60,334 nt of DNA from an uncultured delta proteobacterium (GTDB taxonomy: Bacteria > Desulfobacterota > Desulfobulbia > Desulfobulbales > Desulfocapsaceae), in contig CAIUQR010000120.1 of assembly GCA_903901335.1 (NCBI GenBank), positions 1 to 60,334 on the forward strand. Direction: 5' to 3'. Every line of letters starts with the position of its first letter. Position 1 is the stretch's first letter. Below, piece after piece: positions 17,987 through 28,300 of this stretch. The notes beneath the pieces were generated by a model that worked only from the letters and a program-made list of their open reading frames with translations, did no database searches and had not been told where the DNA came from. The position numbers and the translations under genes were made by a program.

Positions 17987-19831
17987 CTACTCCTGCTTTT
18001 TTTTCTCAAGTTCGTCCCAGCGCGTATAGAGACCATCAACAGTCTCCTGCACCTGCTGCAATTCCTGCCAGCATTCGTGAAGAAGGCCGGGGTCGGCTAT
18101 CGTCTCAGGGGACTCCATCTTCTGCTGGAGTCTCTCAAGTTCAAGTTCCGCTTCGAGTATGCTCTCCTCCATCCGGTCGTACTCCCGCTGATCAATATAG
18201 GAGAGTTTTCCACTCTTCTTTTTGGTGGCCTGCGGCGACTGTTTGCAGTCCTTTCCGGCCTTCTCCTCCGGTTCTCCCGTCTTCACCCTGTCCTGCATAG
18301 AGGACAGCCATTGTTCATAATCGGCAAAGAACTGGACCCCTCCATCCCCATCAAAACCGATCAGGTTGTCGCAGACGCTGTCCAGAAGAAAACGATCGTG
18401 GGTCACCAGGACAAGGGCACCGGGGAAATCGTGAAGACTTTCTTCCAGGACATCCAAAGACGGGATATCGAGATCGTTCGTCGGTTCATCAAGGAGGAGG
18501 ATATCAGCCGGACGCCGCATCAATCCGGCAATAAATATACGGGCCTGCTCGCCGCCCGACAGCTGTCCGACCGGGGTCTCGAGCTGGTCTGCCCGGAAGA
18601 GAAACCGTTTTGCCCAGGAGACGACATGAACTGATCCGCCCCGGAAGATCACTGCGTCCCCCTCCGGAGCAAGCGCCCTGCGCAGAGTGATATTCGGGTC
18701 GAGATCCTCCCGCCTCTGATCAAAGTGGACGATCTTGACTTTGTCCGCGGTCCTGATCGTCCCTGAATCAGGTGTCAGTCCGTCATCTCCGGTACTTGCG
18801 GCAAGAAGACGCATCAGCGTTGATTTTCCGCAGCCGTTCCTGCCCAGAAGACCCAGCCTGCTCCCTGGGGAAAGCAGGATATCGAGGTTGGTAAAAAGCG
18901 TTTTATTCTGGTAACTTTTACTGATTCCTGTAGCCTCAAGGAGCTTTTTCGTCTTTCGTTGCGTCGCCTCAAAATCGATCCGCACATTCGATAGTGCCCT
19001 GTTCCTTCCCCTGACCTGAGCCAGCTCATCCTGCAGCCTGTAGGCCTCATCGATCCGATAGCGAGCCTTGGTCGCCCGGGCCTTGGGGCCACGCCTGAGC
19101 CATTCGGTCTCCCGCCGGACCTTGTTCTGCAGCCGCTCTTCATCCTGCGCCTGCTGCGTCAGAAATTTTCCCCGTTCTTCCAGGAAATCACTGTAACGGC
19201 CATTGACCTGAAAAGACCCCTGAGGGTATATCGGCGACAGCTCAACAACCCGGTTGGTGCAGTTCTCCAAAAACCTTCGATCATGGCTGACCAGGATAAA
19301 GGTTGAGGGGCTCTCCGGGGACGTCCCCGACAGCATCATCTCCAGCCAGAGGATACCTTCGATATCGAGATGGTTAGTCGGTTCATCCATTATCAGCACA
19401 TCCGGACGGGTGAGAAGGGCTCGACAGATGGACAGACGCTTCCGTCTGCCACCGGAGAGGACTCGAACCGGCTGACCGTCTTCCAAAAATTCCGCCCGGC
19501 TCAAGATAGACTGGATCCTGTTATACTTTTCAATCTCGTCCAGGTCCGTGCTCCCGAGAGACAGCAGCAGGTTGTCGGTAACACCTTTCTCTTCATCAAA
19601 GACATCGATCTGGGCAAGATAACCGACCTGCACATGTCTCTGGCTGACGACCTTGCCGCGATCCGCATCCTCCAACCCGCAAAGAATTCGCAACAGGGTC
19701 GACTTCCCCGAACCATTGGGACCGATCAGGCCTATCCGATCTCCGTAGCTGATCACCAGATCCACATCTTGAAAAAGTGTCTGAGCCCCAAAGGCCTTGG
19801 TCAATGACCGGCAGCTGAGCAGATTGGACAT
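17987..19831 (-). CDS. ABC-F family ATPase, Uup-like
   Basis: The 614-aa protein has two ABC ATPase domains without membrane segments: Walker A GPNGSGKST with signature LSGGRRKRL, and GRNGCGKST with LSGGEQAR, each followed by MDEPTNHLD or LDEPTNDLD. A basic linker separates them and a C-terminal coiled-coil (about 540-614, rich in Glu, Leu, Gln) resembles the DNA- or ribosome-binding tail of Uup. Proteins of this type act on ribosomes or on transposon excision frequency. A CAGGAAA site precedes the ATG. Confidence 0.9.
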   Translation of the reverse strand: MSNLLSCRSLTKAFGAQTLFQDVDLVISYGDRIGLIGPNGSGKSTLLRILCGLEDADRGKVVSQRHVQVGYLAQIDVFDEEKGVTDNLLLSLGSTDLDEIEKYNRIQSILSRAEFLEDGQPVRVLSGGRRKRLSICRALLTRPDVLIMDEPTNHLDIEGILWLEMMLSGTSPESPSTFILVSHDRRFLENCTNRVVELSPIYPQGSFQVNGRYSDFLEERGKFLTQQAQDEERLQNKVRRETEWLRRGPKARATKARYRIDEAYRLQDELAQVRGRNRALSNVRIDFEATQRKTKKLLEATGISKSYQNKTLFTNLDILLSPGSRLGLLGRNGCGKSTLMRLLAASTGDDGLTPDSGTIRTADKVKIVHFDQRREDLDPNITLRRALAPEGDAVIFRGGSVHVVSWAKRFLFRADQLETPVGQLSGGEQARIFIAGLMRRPADILLLDEPTNDLDIPSLDVLEESLHDFPGALVLVTHDRFLLDSVCDNLIGFDGDGGVQFFADYEQWLSSMQDRVKTGEPEEKAGKDCKQSPQATKKKSGKLSYIDQREYDRMEESILEAELELERLQQKMESPETIADPGLLHECWQELQQVQETVDGLYTRWDELEKKKQE

Positions 19832-20036
19832 AATGGATTTTCCTGAGGCCGGGCCATCACTTTTTTTGATTGCCTTCCGATGACGTCCGACGGAACGGCA
19901 ACCGCCCTTTTTCGGTTGATTATTTAACAGCTCACTGTTATAAAATAGCGATAATTAAGGATACGCGAGATAGGCATTGCTTGAGTGCGGCTGTTTTCCA
20001 GATGCAATTCTATACAATCAATCGGGAGAAACTGCA

Positions 20037-20141
20037 ATGATGGAACGGTTCAACATTATTATCGCCAGCGAAAACGGAGACCGTCACATCTTCCTTGTTT
20101 CCAGGAAAAAACTTCTTCTCAACACCGTAATCAAAATGTAA
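20037..20141 (+). CDS. 34-aa small protein at the head of a three-gene cluster
   Basis: ATG-ATG at 20037 follows CGGGAGAAACTGCA, a good ribosome site. The short product starts MMERFNIIIASENGDRHIFL and ends with a basic, Leu-rich stretch (RKKLLLNTVIKM). Its stop is 12 bases before the zinc-ribbon gene. It has no Cys and no evident transmembrane segment. It could be a translated leader, the truncated head of a longer ancestral gene, or a substrate peptide for the ATP-grasp enzyme two genes on. None of these is proven. Confidence 0.45.
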   Translation: MMERFNIIIASENGDRHIFLVSRKKLLLNTVIKM

Positions 20142-20153
20142 CCAGGCCTTTGT

Positions 20154-20399
20154 ATGTCAAACCGCGAACCCGCAATAGCTAACCGATTAATGTGTCCTTT
20201 CTGTGGTAACAATACCGATTTTTTCCAGATAGCAGAAGACGCCATTATCACAACCCATTTCAGACAGAATGCTGACGGAAGTTTCACCCAGGAAGAAAAT
20301 GAGTCCCAGATCCTTGGGCAAATAAAACTGTTCTGTGGAAGCTGCGAGGAAGAACTGCCGTCGGAATTCTTCGACCGTTTCACCGAGATGGTATTCTGA
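20154..20399 (+). CDS. Small zinc-ribbon-like protein
   Basis: The 81-aa product has CPFCGNNTDFF near residue 14 and CGSCEEELP near residue 62, four Cys that can hold one zinc in a ribbon. The remainder is polar and acidic. I do not recognise a named family. It lies 12 bp after the 34-aa gene and one base before the ATP-grasp frame, suggesting translational coupling. Confidence 0.7.
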   Translation: MSNREPAIANRLMCPFCGNNTDFFQIAEDAIITTHFRQNADGSFTQEENESQILGQIKLFCGSCEEELPSEFFDRFTEMVF

Positions 20400-20400
20400 T

Positions 20401-21162
20401 TTGGCCGCCCCCCCACGACTTATCAGGGACAACGAAACCCTCTCTTCGTGTATGCATCAACTCCAGGCAGGTGATATTATCTGCTGCCGCCTCCGCCTGA
20501 AGCCCCAGGAAGAACATATCCTTCTGGACCTTGTAGAACGGGGAGTTACGCTCATCCCTTCTGCGACGTCTCAACTTGCCAGCAGGTCGAAGGCATTTCA
20601 GGCCAGGATCTTTCATCCGCTGATGGTCCCCGGAACAGCAGCCGTATATGACCTCCATGGTCTTCTCGGCGTCATCTCCGGGTATCAAAGGACAGCAATC
20701 GAACGGGTTATCCTTAAACATGACAGGAAAAACGGTGGCCTCGGTATCCATTTGTTCAAAGACCCGGAAGATATCTTTACCCTGGCCGCCAATAATGGTA
20801 TCCCCTTTCCTTTTGTCCTTCAGCCCTTTATTGCCGATAGTCGTGACGTACGTGTTATCATCCTTGGCGACTATATCGAGGCCTACGAGCGCATCAACCC
20901 TGACAACTTTCGGAATAATCTGCACTGCGGAGGAAGAGCAATCCGCTGGGAGCTCTCAGATGAGCAGATCGCCCTCTGTCAGCAGGTAATGATCCGGGGA
21001 GCGTTTCCCTATGCTCATATAGACCTGATGTTGACCGATACAACCTGGTTAACTGAGATCAACCTCCGTGGGGGGATTCGCGGGGCAGCTATTAGTCCTC
21101 AAGAATACGGCAGAAAAATAGAAGACATCCACAGGGATCTTCTGCAAAAAATATTTACATAA
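20401..21162 (+). CDS. ATP-grasp-like (RimK-type) protein
   Basis: The ~253-aa product shows RimK-like landmarks: VILKHDRKNGGLGIHLF (ATP-binding Lys and Gly-rich loop), PFVLQPFIADSRDVRVIILGDYIEAYER, and a C-terminal YAHIDLMLTDTTWLTEINLRGGIRG with the metal-binding Asp, Glu and Asn. RimK enzymes ligate amino acids or peptides onto acceptor carboxylates. The start is uncertain: TTG at 20401 directly after the upstream stop, ATG at 20452, or ATG at 20335 overlapping the zinc-ribbon gene. The coupled small genes suggest a peptide or small-protein substrate, by inference. Confidence 0.75.
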   Translation: MAAPPRLIRDNETLSSCMHQLQAGDIICCRLRLKPQEEHILLDLVERGVTLIPSATSQLASRSKAFQARIFHPLMVPGTAAVYDLHGLLGVISGYQRTAIERVILKHDRKNGGLGIHLFKDPEDIFTLAANNGIPFPFVLQPFIADSRDVRVIILGDYIEAYERINPDNFRNNLHCGGRAIRWELSDEQIALCQQVMIRGAFPYAHIDLMLTDTTWLTEINLRGGIRGAAISPQEYGRKIEDIHRDLLQKIFT

Positions 21163-21185
21163 CCCCGTCTCCGCCCCGGAAATAG

Positions 21186-21222
21186 AAAAAGGGAAGCACC
21201 CCTTCAGGATACCTCCCTTTTA
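21186..21222. terminator. Bidirectional terminator
   Basis: AAAAGGGA at 21187-21194 pairs with TCCCTTTT at 21214-21221 between two convergent genes, with A-run and T-run on opposite sides. It would serve both the ATP-grasp cluster and dsrC. Confidence 0.6.
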
Positions 21223-21251
21223 CAGTCAGTCAAAATCGGTTGGTAAACGTA

Positions 21252-21572
21252 TTATACGCAACCAGTCGGTTTAGGAAGACCAGCCATTTTACAGGCTCCT
21301 TTTCCAGGTCCGGACGGGAACAACTCATAAATCCGTTTCAACGGGAAACCTGTGGTCTTGGAAAGAATACGGACCATCGGGGCAATACCATTTTTCTTAT
21401 AGTACTCTTGAAGGGCATCGATCACTTTATTGTGCTCGTCGGTCAATTCGCTGATACCTTCAACGCCTTTTACATAGTCAATCCAATCCTGATTGAATTC
21501 TTCCATTCCTTTGAGCAGGAAACCATCTTCATCAACCTGAAAGCTGGATCCATTGTGTTCGAGTGTCGGCAT
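21252..21572 (-). CDS. DsrC, sulfur-carrier protein of dissimilatory sulfite reduction
   Basis: The 106-aa protein matches DsrC/TusE: LDEDGFL-like segment (VDEDGFLLKGMEEF), IRxL-type helix (MVRILSKTTGFPLKRIYELFPSGP) and the C-terminal arm GACKMAGLPKPTGCV. Both redox Cys are present, ten residues apart with the second penultimate, the state that marks true DsrC. It forms the trisulfide product of DsrAB for reduction by DsrMKJOP and possibly other HdrD-like proteins, such as the one in this window. AAGGAGG lies seven bases before the ATG. Confidence 0.95.
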   Translation of the reverse strand: MPTLEHNGSSFQVDEDGFLLKGMEEFNQDWIDYVKGVEGISELTDEHNKVIDALQEYYKKNGIAPMVRILSKTTGFPLKRIYELFPSGPGKGACKMAGLPKPTGCV

Positions 21573-21644
21573 TTCATACCTCCTTGAAAAATATTATTTT
21601 GTGGCTTTCACCGTTCTTAAGTCAAGCTATAAACTAACTAGGCC

Positions 21645-21673
21645 TTATTACTATAGGAGAAAACGTTTGTCAA
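21645..21673 (-). promoter_or_regulatory. Candidate sigma-70 promoter of dsrC
   Basis: On the minus strand, TTGACA (21668-21673) is followed after 17 bases by TAATAA (21645-21650), about 70 bases before the dsrC start. The -35 is perfect and the -10 weak. Confidence 0.4.
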
Positions 21674-22239
21674 GTGAATGACGAACTTTTCTCACCTTTT
21701 GGCAGTATAATATAACTAGATGTATTTTCAGGAAAAAATTCCTGTATTCCGGAGCAGACATCAAGGATTGTTTTGCAAATTCACTAAAAAATACTTGAAC
21801 TTAGCATAGCCGGAAGCAGAACCGGCGTCATCGGCAATCTATCCTGCCGCTTTTTCTTGAATTGCATGTCATTGATCCTCCAACCGAACAGCAGGGATCA
21901 GCCGGAAATCAAACAGGTGCGCATCTTTCAGAAATGGATCAGGAAGATCACGACCCATTTCCCTATGGAGATTAAGTAGTACTTTTTTTTACTAAAAGTG
22001 TAATACAAAGCAGTACATACCCTTTCAACCTCAGATTACGCAGCAAGGACTCTTTTCCTGTCAATATCCAAGGTTTTTTCACGGTTTTTTCTTGCATGGA
22101 GGAAAGAGAAAGGGTAAATCCATCATCTATTGTCCAATTTATCGAACAAAATAGCGGAGAGTTCTTTTTTTCTTCTCCACTGTTCCGGGCTCGTTATGCT
22201 TACTGCAGAGTTATCAAATCCCTAACATCGTGAATATAC
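21674..22239. other. Long non-coding gap between dsrC and ppiD
   Basis: No coding frame of note. A small hairpin GCCGG/CCGGC lies near 21810-21826. AT-rich stretches around 21980-22190 probably hold the ppiD promoter. I see no tRNA, riboswitch or repeat here. Confidence 0.4.
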
Positions 22240-24135
22240 ATGCTTCAAGTACTCAGAAATAAAGCTCAATCCACCATTATGCAGGCAGTTGTAGTGATTA
22301 TTGCGCTGGTTTTCATTTTCTGGGGAGTCGGAACGCGGATGATGAACGGCAACCAGGCTGCAATAACCATTAACGGTGAAGAGATTTCCTTCCAGCAATT
22401 CCAAAAGGCCTACGAGCAGGCCGTTGCTCAGTTGCGAGACCAATTTAACGGAGCAATTCCCCAAGGGTTGGCTGAAAAGATCGGTATAAAAAAGCAGGTT
22501 ATAAATCGATTTATCCAGGATTCTCTTCTCCGTCAAGGCGCTGGAAAAATGGGACTTATCATCAGCCCGGCAGAGGTCCAGGACACCGTCCGGAAAATGC
22601 CCGCCTTCCAGGATAACGGTTCCTTCAGTCTGGAAAAGTACAAGTCGGTTCTGACCAGAAATAGTTATACTGCCCATAAATTTGAAACCTCAATTCAGGT
22701 TGATATGCTTTCTCAGAGGTCGGTTGTCGATATCGGGAATTTTGCCTCCACCGTCACTGATCAGGAGATAGAAGATCTCTTTAACCTGGAAAAAGAAAGC
22801 GTCTCCGTCACCTTTGCCAAGATTTCCGCTGACCTGTTCAGCAAGAAGATCCATGTGACCGACGCGGAGCTTGTATCCTGGTTTGAGACAGTCAAGGACA
22901 GCTATAAGACCGATCCGCAATTGAAACTTAAATATTTATCCTTTAATGTTAAAGATATCGGAAATAAAATCTCCATTGACGAAGACTCAGTTAAAAATTT
23001 TTACAACTCAAACAGTGCAAGTTTCACCACACCTGAGCAGAGACATGCGCGGCATATTTTCTTTAAGGTAGATGAGAACAGTTCAGAAGCTGATGAGGCC
23101 GGCCAACGCAAAAAGGCCGAAGATGTCCTGAAGCTTGCCCGGGCCGGAAAGGATTTTGCTCAATTGGCCGATCAGTACTCCGAAGGCCCGGCCAAGACAA
23201 AAGGTGGAGACCTGGGCTTCTTTCCAAAGGGAAAAATGATTGAACCTTTTGATGACACTGTTTTTGTGATGCAGCCGGGTCACATTAGCGATATTATTCG
23301 CACTCCTTTCGGATTCCATATCGTCAAACTTGAAGAAATCAAAGCGGCCGTCGTCAAACCGCTGGCAGAGGAACACGACAAGATTGTCCATCAACTTCAA
23401 CTGGAGCAGGCCAAATCCATGGCCTTCCAGATCGCCAACGAATGCTATGAAGGTATTATCGGTGCCGGAAGTCTTCAGGCATATATCAAAGGCCACCCCG
23501 ATACAAACGTTGTTGAAACCGACTTCTTTACCCAACATTCTCCACCGGCCGATATCAAAAACGACCAGACATTTGTCAACACAGCCTTCGCCTTGAAACA
23601 GGGCGAGCTGAGTTCACTGATAGAAACCACGAATGGATACGCGATTCTTTTTGCAGAACAGATAAAAGAACCCGTCATCCCGCCCCTTACGGACATCAAG
23701 GACCGGGTAACCAAGGATTATGTTGCTGTTAAGTCCGCCGATATGGCCAAAAAGACCGCCGAAGACATCCTTTCGCAGGCCAGAACCGGAGGTGATTTCT
23801 CAAAACTTGTCGCCGATTCGGGGGTATCGATGCAGTCATCCGGCTTGCTGTCAAAACGAAATCCGGAACAGAAATCGCCGTTCCCGTCTTCTCTCGCAGA
23901 TCAAATCTTTCAGCTCTCTGCGAAGGCACCTTACCCGAGCGAACCCGGTGAAGTTGAAAAGGACTATTTCGTCTACAAGTTCGCAGAACGTACAACACCG
24001 AAGACGGGCCTGCCCGATTCTGAACGTGATCAGTACAGGAACGCCCTCTTAAAGCTCAAGCAACAACAAATTCTTAACGCCTGGATAACCAATCAAAGGA
24101 AAAAAGCAACCGTCACAACGCATAAAGGCCTCTAG
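22240..24135 (+). CDS. PpiD/SurA-type periplasmic peptidyl-prolyl isomerase
   Basis: A 631-aa protein with a single N-terminal membrane anchor (residues 12-30, IMQAVVVIIALVFIFWGVG), a SurA_N-like chaperone region (NGEEISFQQFQKAYEQAV) and a parvulin domain near residues 265-360 with RHARHIFF, GGDLGFFPKGKM and TPFGFHIVKLEEI. A second, degenerate parvulin-like stretch follows. PpiD anchors in the inner membrane and helps fold outer-membrane proteins leaving the Sec channel. It is monocistronic. The start lacks a clear ribosome site. Confidence 0.9.
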   Translation: MLQVLRNKAQSTIMQAVVVIIALVFIFWGVGTRMMNGNQAAITINGEEISFQQFQKAYEQAVAQLRDQFNGAIPQGLAEKIGIKKQVINRFIQDSLLRQGAGKMGLIISPAEVQDTVRKMPAFQDNGSFSLEKYKSVLTRNSYTAHKFETSIQVDMLSQRSVVDIGNFASTVTDQEIEDLFNLEKESVSVTFAKISADLFSKKIHVTDAELVSWFETVKDSYKTDPQLKLKYLSFNVKDIGNKISIDEDSVKNFYNSNSASFTTPEQRHARHIFFKVDENSSEADEAGQRKKAEDVLKLARAGKDFAQLADQYSEGPAKTKGGDLGFFPKGKMIEPFDDTVFVMQPGHISDIIRTPFGFHIVKLEEIKAAVVKPLAEEHDKIVHQLQLEQAKSMAFQIANECYEGIIGAGSLQAYIKGHPDTNVVETDFFTQHSPPADIKNDQTFVNTAFALKQGELSSLIETTNGYAILFAEQIKEPVIPPLTDIKDRVTKDYVAVKSADMAKKTAEDILSQARTGGDFSKLVADSGVSMQSSGLLSKRNPEQKSPFPSSLADQIFQLSAKAPYPSEPGEVEKDYFVYKFAERTTPKTGLPDSERDQYRNALLKLKQQQILNAWITNQRKKATVTTHKGL

Positions 24136-24184
24136 GCGGATAGTCTGCTGACTTTTCGACGATTCCCACCTGCAGACCAGACAC

Positions 24185-24979
24185 TTATCCATGTCTTTCC
24201 ACCTTCAGCGGCCTGTTATCCGGCTCCTTATGCGTTATCAGTTCCGGATTTTTCCTCTTTTTTCCACCTAATTCCCGCTTCTTTTCCTCCTCTTTTTTTT
24301 GGACATTGCTCACCAGGATCCGGCGTATCCCCTCATGCGATAAACGGACATTATGCCTTTCCTGGAGCTTTTGGACAATATCCCTGTACGACCAACGATC
24401 TGCCCTCAACTTGATGATCTCCCTGATGAGCTGCTGCTGCTTCAGATCCTGGACCAGATATTCTCCTTCAAGCTGCCATCCGAACGGGACAGGTCCCCCT
24501 ACATACTTCCCCTCGCTCTTCTGATGTCTTTTGGCTGCCTTGATGGATTCCCCATGTTTACTGCTGTCGCAGGCGGCAAGTGCCTTCAGAACAGCCAGAA
24601 TCAGCGTAGATCCACCTTCGGAAACAACCAGTTTTCTCTCTGTCGCAAGCGAAATGTTCTCATTTAAATCAATACAATACAAACCGACAGACATCTTTTT
24701 CAACATGCTTACCAGACGGACTCCCTCTTTCGCGGAGCCGAACACCCATTCTGATTTCAGAGTTATCAGGGTATCCCCGGACTGTACTCCCGCAAGTAAT
24801 CCGGCCGCCTCTTTTCTCTCCCGGAAGGGGGATTTCAGCGAAGTCCCCTGCTCAACAAAGAAATCTTCGACCGTAAGCCCGAGGGATGTTGCACAGGCCT
24901 GGATTACCCTCTGCTGTTCTCCCACCGCTACCTGAGCCGCCCTGTCAATTGTCAAAAATATATACCCCAGCGCACGCAT
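24185..24979 (-). CDS. Serine-recombinase homologue with a degenerate active site
   Basis: The 264-aa protein keeps the resolvase fold order: N-terminal strand ALGYIFLTIDRAAQ, the GVQSGDTLITLKSEWVFGSAKEG region, the GESIKAAKRHQKSEGKYVGGPVPFGW link and a Recombinase-type DNA-binding part (IIKLRADRWSYRDIVQKL). The catalytic Y-x-R-x-S is replaced by Y-I-F-L-T and the second Arg-rich motif by LKSEWVFG, so strand cleavage is unlikely. The C-terminus is very basic. AAGGAGGGAG sits just before the ATG at 24979. Three palindromes lie upstream. It may have become a DNA-binding regulator; this is inference. Confidence 0.8.
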   Translation of the reverse strand: MRALGYIFLTIDRAAQVAVGEQQRVIQACATSLGLTVEDFFVEQGTSLKSPFRERKEAAGLLAGVQSGDTLITLKSEWVFGSAKEGVRLVSMLKKMSVGLYCIDLNENISLATERKLVVSEGGSTLILAVLKALAACDSSKHGESIKAAKRHQKSEGKYVGGPVPFGWQLEGEYLVQDLKQQQLIREIIKLRADRWSYRDIVQKLQERHNVRLSHEGIRRILVSNVQKKEEEKKRELGGKKRKNPELITHKEPDNRPLKVERHG

Positions 24980-25012
24980 ATCTCCCTCCTTGTAAACAAT
25001 GGATGTCACTTA

Positions 25013-25081
25013 TTGACTGTCAATCAATTTACACTTGACACCGCATCAAGTATAAATAAAATATTTTTGACACATTGTCAA
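25013..25081. promoter_or_regulatory. Three palindromes upstream of the degenerate recombinase
   Basis: TTGACTGTCAA (25013-25023), ACTTGA/TCAAGT with a seven-base centre (25033-25051) and TTGACA-CAT-TGTCAA (25067-25081) lie within 70 bp, 35 to 100 bp before the ATG. All three carry a TTGA half-site. The spacing between centres is about 24 and 32 bp. They look like binding sites for a dimeric protein, most simply the gene's own product. Confidence 0.5.
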
Positions 25082-25344
25082 TAAATTATTTGTCTGTTTA
25101 CATAGAGCTAATAACTCGGAATATATAGTAAAATAATTACTGAGGAACATCGAGTATGACTGACCTCAGCTCGTTAACCATATGCAGACCTGGTTCCCCT
25201 TCTTCCTCAGGACAAATCAAATTCATATGAAGAAATCGACCTTGCCAACTTTTTTGTTCTTTTCCCGGCCAGACATGATATAGTAGAGTGTTTACTCCTC
25301 GATTTTCCCCCATTTAATGTATATCAAATAGTCGTCAGGCCCGG

Positions 25345-28300
25345 ATGGCGTTCCGGTTGAATACCAAATCAATAATGACAATTGAAAACGATTTACTGCA
25401 GCACTATGAAAATCTCAGCTCATTCGAAAAGACGCTCCTGCAGTTTCTCTCTATCGTTTATGAACCTGCGAATATTTCCCTCATCATTAATTGCCTGCAT
25501 ACTCTCGAACTGCGTAGTGCACGAGGGAACAGGCCGACTGTAGCCAATCTCAACCATTATCTGGCCAAATTCCAGCAACTGAACCTGCTCACCCGTGACC
25601 GGCAGTGTGCACCGGAGATTGTCGAGACACTGAGCAAATATGCTGTTGCCGAAGGGACATTTGCTTCATTTGCTCAGGCTATCAGAGACGAGGCGCCGGT
25701 TTCCTATTACTATGGCAAATGGACCACCCGCTGCTGGCGAGCCATGCGTGAATTACGTATCGGTATTTATTCCCAGAATTTTGATCTCATAGATGATGCA
25801 ACCGTATTTATTAATTCCCAGTGCCATGAGATTGCCCCGACCGTTCCGCCGACCGTCCAGGTAACAGCCAGGCCCTTCAACATCGACTGGTTTCGCAGCC
25901 TGCCCACCTCCTTCCAGTTCTACTTACTGGATAATGTCCTCAGGCATGCCCAGGCGAACCTTCTCTCATTCCCGGAGATTCTTCATTTCCTTAGCGATAA
26001 CAGAGAATTTGAAGATTTAAATATCGACGAGCAGCTCCCGTTCAAACGTCTGCTCTTTAATCAGCTCCTGTTGCAAGGAAACCTGGATGATGCCAGAAAA
26101 CTGCTAACCAGCCATCTCGAACTCTTTTCCGGCACCGGCGCCTTAGGGGCTCTCCATTTTTTGCTCGGGAATCGGACAGAGGCTACAGCAGCCTTTGCCT
26201 ACGATATGGCCTTCCTCCAGAAAATGGCCGGCTCCGAAAAGGTCGCCTTTTTTGGCCCGGCCGGACTCTTCTACATCCTGGCCCTGTTACAAAAGGAAAA
26301 CACGACTCACCAGGAAATTGCCAACCGGATCGGCCTTTCCCTTTCCTTATTTGCCGGGACGGTTGAGGAAAAGGCCTATTCGTTCCTGGCCATGGTCCTT
26401 GACGGACAGATCAAAAATACTCTCCCGGAAGGAAATCTTACCCTTGACGATGACGAGAGCCCGCACAGTCTGACCGTCCTCTTTGCCGGCCTCTGTCAAT
26501 ACTGGCTCAATAGCACCGTGCAACCTGAGGTCGAAGAAAAAATCACCTCTCTTTATTCGTCTGCCCTCCAAAACGGATATCTTTTCTTCGCCCTTCTCTT
26601 TGCCGAAATTCTTGCAAAGATCTCCGACAACAAAAATGAATATCTGCCGGTTGTAGAGGACTTGAGAAAAAAGACCGGCATCATCTCGTTGATCACCATT
26701 CTTGAGCCCGAGGAGCCCTGGAGGCGTAGTCTGCAGGCACTCATTCACGCGACAGCCACACAGAAAGATCCGTCCCAGACCATCAGGATGGCCTGGATGA
26801 TTGAATTTCAAAAGGGAACCATGGTGATCAACCCCCGGGAGCAGAAACTGGCTCCTTCCGGTGAATGGAGCAAAGGCAGGCCCATCTCGCTTGCCCGGCT
26901 GGCCTCATCCAACAGTCTCGGTTATCTCAGCGTTCAGGACCGTAAAATCAGTGTCGCCATAGAAAAAACACTGCAACCGGAGACCCGAAATGCCGGTTAC
27001 CGGCTTGATATGGATAAGGCTCTGGTGGCGATGATTGGCCATCCTCACCTTTTTCTGTCAGCATCCCCAACCACCCCGGTTGAGTTTATCGCAGGCGAGC
27101 CGGAACTGCTCGTCCAGGAACGAGGTAATCAGCTTCATATCCGGTTCGCCCAGACGATCACTTCGGATAATATTACGGTGTATCAGGAGACCCCGACGCG
27201 GTTCAAGATCATCACCATCAATGATAATCATCGCCGGATTGCCCAGATTACAGGGAAAGACGGCCTGACCGTCCCGATTGAGGCGAGTGAGCAGGTTCTT
27301 ACCGCTATCGGTAATATATCATCCTTCATGACTGTCCACTCGGCAATCGCGGCCGACGCCTCCATGAACAAGGAGGCAAATATCAACTTCGTCGAGGCGG
27401 ACCCGACTATTTATATGCATCTCCTGCCCTACGGGACCGGATTTCGGCTCGAGATGTTCGTCAAGCCCTTCAAAGACGGAGTCCATTATCTCAAACCCGG
27501 CCAAGGCGTTGAAAACATTATGGCCGAGGTGGGCGGTAAACGGCTGCAGACCCGGCGCAATCTGGCCCTGGAAGAAGAAAAAGCCCGCAATATCGAGGAA
27601 CTCTGCCCGATTTTCGATCTGGCCATCGATCTTGAACAGGAGACGGACCGTGAATGGCATCTTCTTGATCCGGATGACTGTCTCCAGGCCCTGTTTGAAC
27701 TTCAGGCGATCAGTGACCAGGTCATAGTGGAATGGCCCGAGGGTGAAAAGTTAACCATCTCCCATCAGGCGTCCTTTAAAAACCTGAATCTGAAGATCAG
27801 AACCAATCGCCAGAACTGGTTCGCCATGAGCGGTCAGCTGGTCCTCGACCAGGAGCATATCATCGACCTGAAAGAACTCTTGGCCAAGGTGAAAAAAACC
27901 AGCGGCCGCTTTATCCAGATCGGCGAAGGCCAGTTTCTGGCCCTGACCCAGGAATTCAAGAAACGGCTCGACGACATCAACATCTACTCGGAGGAATTCA
28001 ACGAGCAGAGCGAGGACGAGATCCTGATCCATCCCCTGGCCGCCATTCCTTTGGAAGAACTTGCCAATCAGGCGTCTACCTCTGCAGATGCCGGGTGGAA
28101 AAATCAACTGTCCCGGATCACAGAAATCCAGAACTTTTTTCCCGAGCTGCCTTCGACGCTCCAGGCCGAGTTGCGTGACTACCAGACCGAAGGCTATAAC
28201 TGGCTGGCCCGCCTGGCTCAATTGGGAGTCGGTGCTTGCCTGGCAGATGACATGGGCCTTGGGAAGACCCTGCAATCACTGGCCATTATCCTGAAATTCG

